From an uncultured Veillonella sp. (GTDB lineage Bacteria; Bacillota; Negativicutes; Veillonellales; Veillonellaceae), in NCBI GenBank assembly GCA_900550175.1, contig URQX01000092.1:1-6521 (forward strand): a stretch of DNA of 6,521 nt, in the 5' to 3' direction. How positions within the stretch are numbered: position 1 is the stretch's first letter; each line of letters opens with the position of its first letter. The notes under the pieces were generated by a model. The model had not been told where the DNA came from and ran no database searches. It saw only the letters and a program-made list of their open reading frames with translations. This document shows positions 6,415-6,521 of the stretch, piece by piece. The translations under genes were made by a program, and so were the position numbers.

Positions 6415-6420
6415 CTCCTT
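6415..6420 (-). promoter_or_regulatory. Ribosome binding site that decides the CNNM start
   Basis: The minus strand carries AAGGAG at 6420-6415. Its last G is the first base of the in-frame GTG at 6415-6413, so a ribosome using this site cannot start at that GTG. The ATG at 6403-6401 lies 11 bases downstream, a little long but acceptable, and is the more likely start. Confidence 0.75.
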
Positions 6421-6469
6421 TTTAATGACATATCATTCTGCACATGAGAATATTAAAATATTACTTTTT

Positions 6470-6478
6470 AGTATACCA
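6470..6478 (-). promoter_or_regulatory. Extended -10 promoter of the CNNM gene
   Basis: On the minus strand TGG TATACT (6478-6470) is an extended -10 element, five of six bases to consensus. The sequence 17 bp upstream (AACATT, 6498-6493) is a poor -35, which extended -10 promoters tolerate. Transcription would start near 6463, leaving a leader of about 60 bases. No riboswitch-like fold or ion-sensing leader is apparent in such a short stretch. Confidence 0.55.
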
Positions 6479-6521
6479 TATTAGCAGAAATAAATGTTTG
6501 ACATAATAAAAGCACCCAAAA

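Noticed and set aside
6449..6462. AATATT repeated around AA in the CNNM leader
   Set aside because: AATATT is itself a palindrome and the surroundings are A+T-rich, so two nearby copies are not convincing as an operator.
6498..6503. Consensus -35 TTGACA on the plus strand near the right edge
   Set aside because: A -10 box at 17 bp would fall at 6521 and beyond, outside the window, so a promoter cannot be supported.
6507..6521. AAAAGCACCC at the right edge, possibly one half of a terminator for a leftward gene further right
   Set aside because: On the minus strand GGGTGC followed by TTTT would fit the 3' arm and U-tract, but the other arm is not in the window.

Overview
The window looks like chromosomal DNA from a low-GC, diderm member of the Firmicutes, most likely Negativicutes and plausibly Veillonella. 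It combines Gram-positive-style signals (strong AAGGAG-type ribosome binding sites, sharp sigma-70 promoters, many U-tract intrinsic terminators) with a tripartite RND efflux pump and a lipobox-bearing periplasmic adaptor, which need an outer membrane. The genus is an inference from style and content, not from a marker gene.

Layout from left to right. Positions 10-47 hold the terminator of a rightward gene outside the window. Positions 61-566 form a rightward unit: a good promoter, a 105-residue YbjQ/UPF0145 protein, then about 85 bases with a second promoter-like element and two hairpins, the last a terminator. This stretch could encode a small RNA. Positions 581-4753 are a leftward two-gene operon encoding a membrane-fusion lipoprotein (adaptor) and an RND inner-membrane pump. 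The genes overlap by 4 bases (ATGA) and end in an 18-bp terminator hairpin that begins at the pump's stop codon. Positions 4754-5038 are an intergenic region, very AT-rich in its middle, with a near-perfect 21-bp palindrome (a candidate repressor operator), a leader inverted repeat, a short direct repeat and the terminator of the next gene. Positions 5039-6403 are a leftward gene for a CNNM/CorB-type protein (DUF21, paired CBS domains, CorC_HlyC domain) with its own extended -10 promoter. The last ~40 bases hold no gene.

How the genes work together: adaptor and pump should form an envelope efflux complex with a TolC-type outer membrane channel. The adaptor carries the hairpin-tip R-x3-L-x6-S motif associated with TolC docking, but no channel gene lies here, so it must be encoded elsewhere. 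The YbjQ protein and the CNNM protein have their own transcription signals and no evident link to the pump. Overall this is ordinary core or efflux DNA. The points most worth a second look are the palindromic operator candidate, the possible small RNA, and a start-codon correction for the CNNM gene. I see no mobile element, CRISPR array, tRNA or rRNA.
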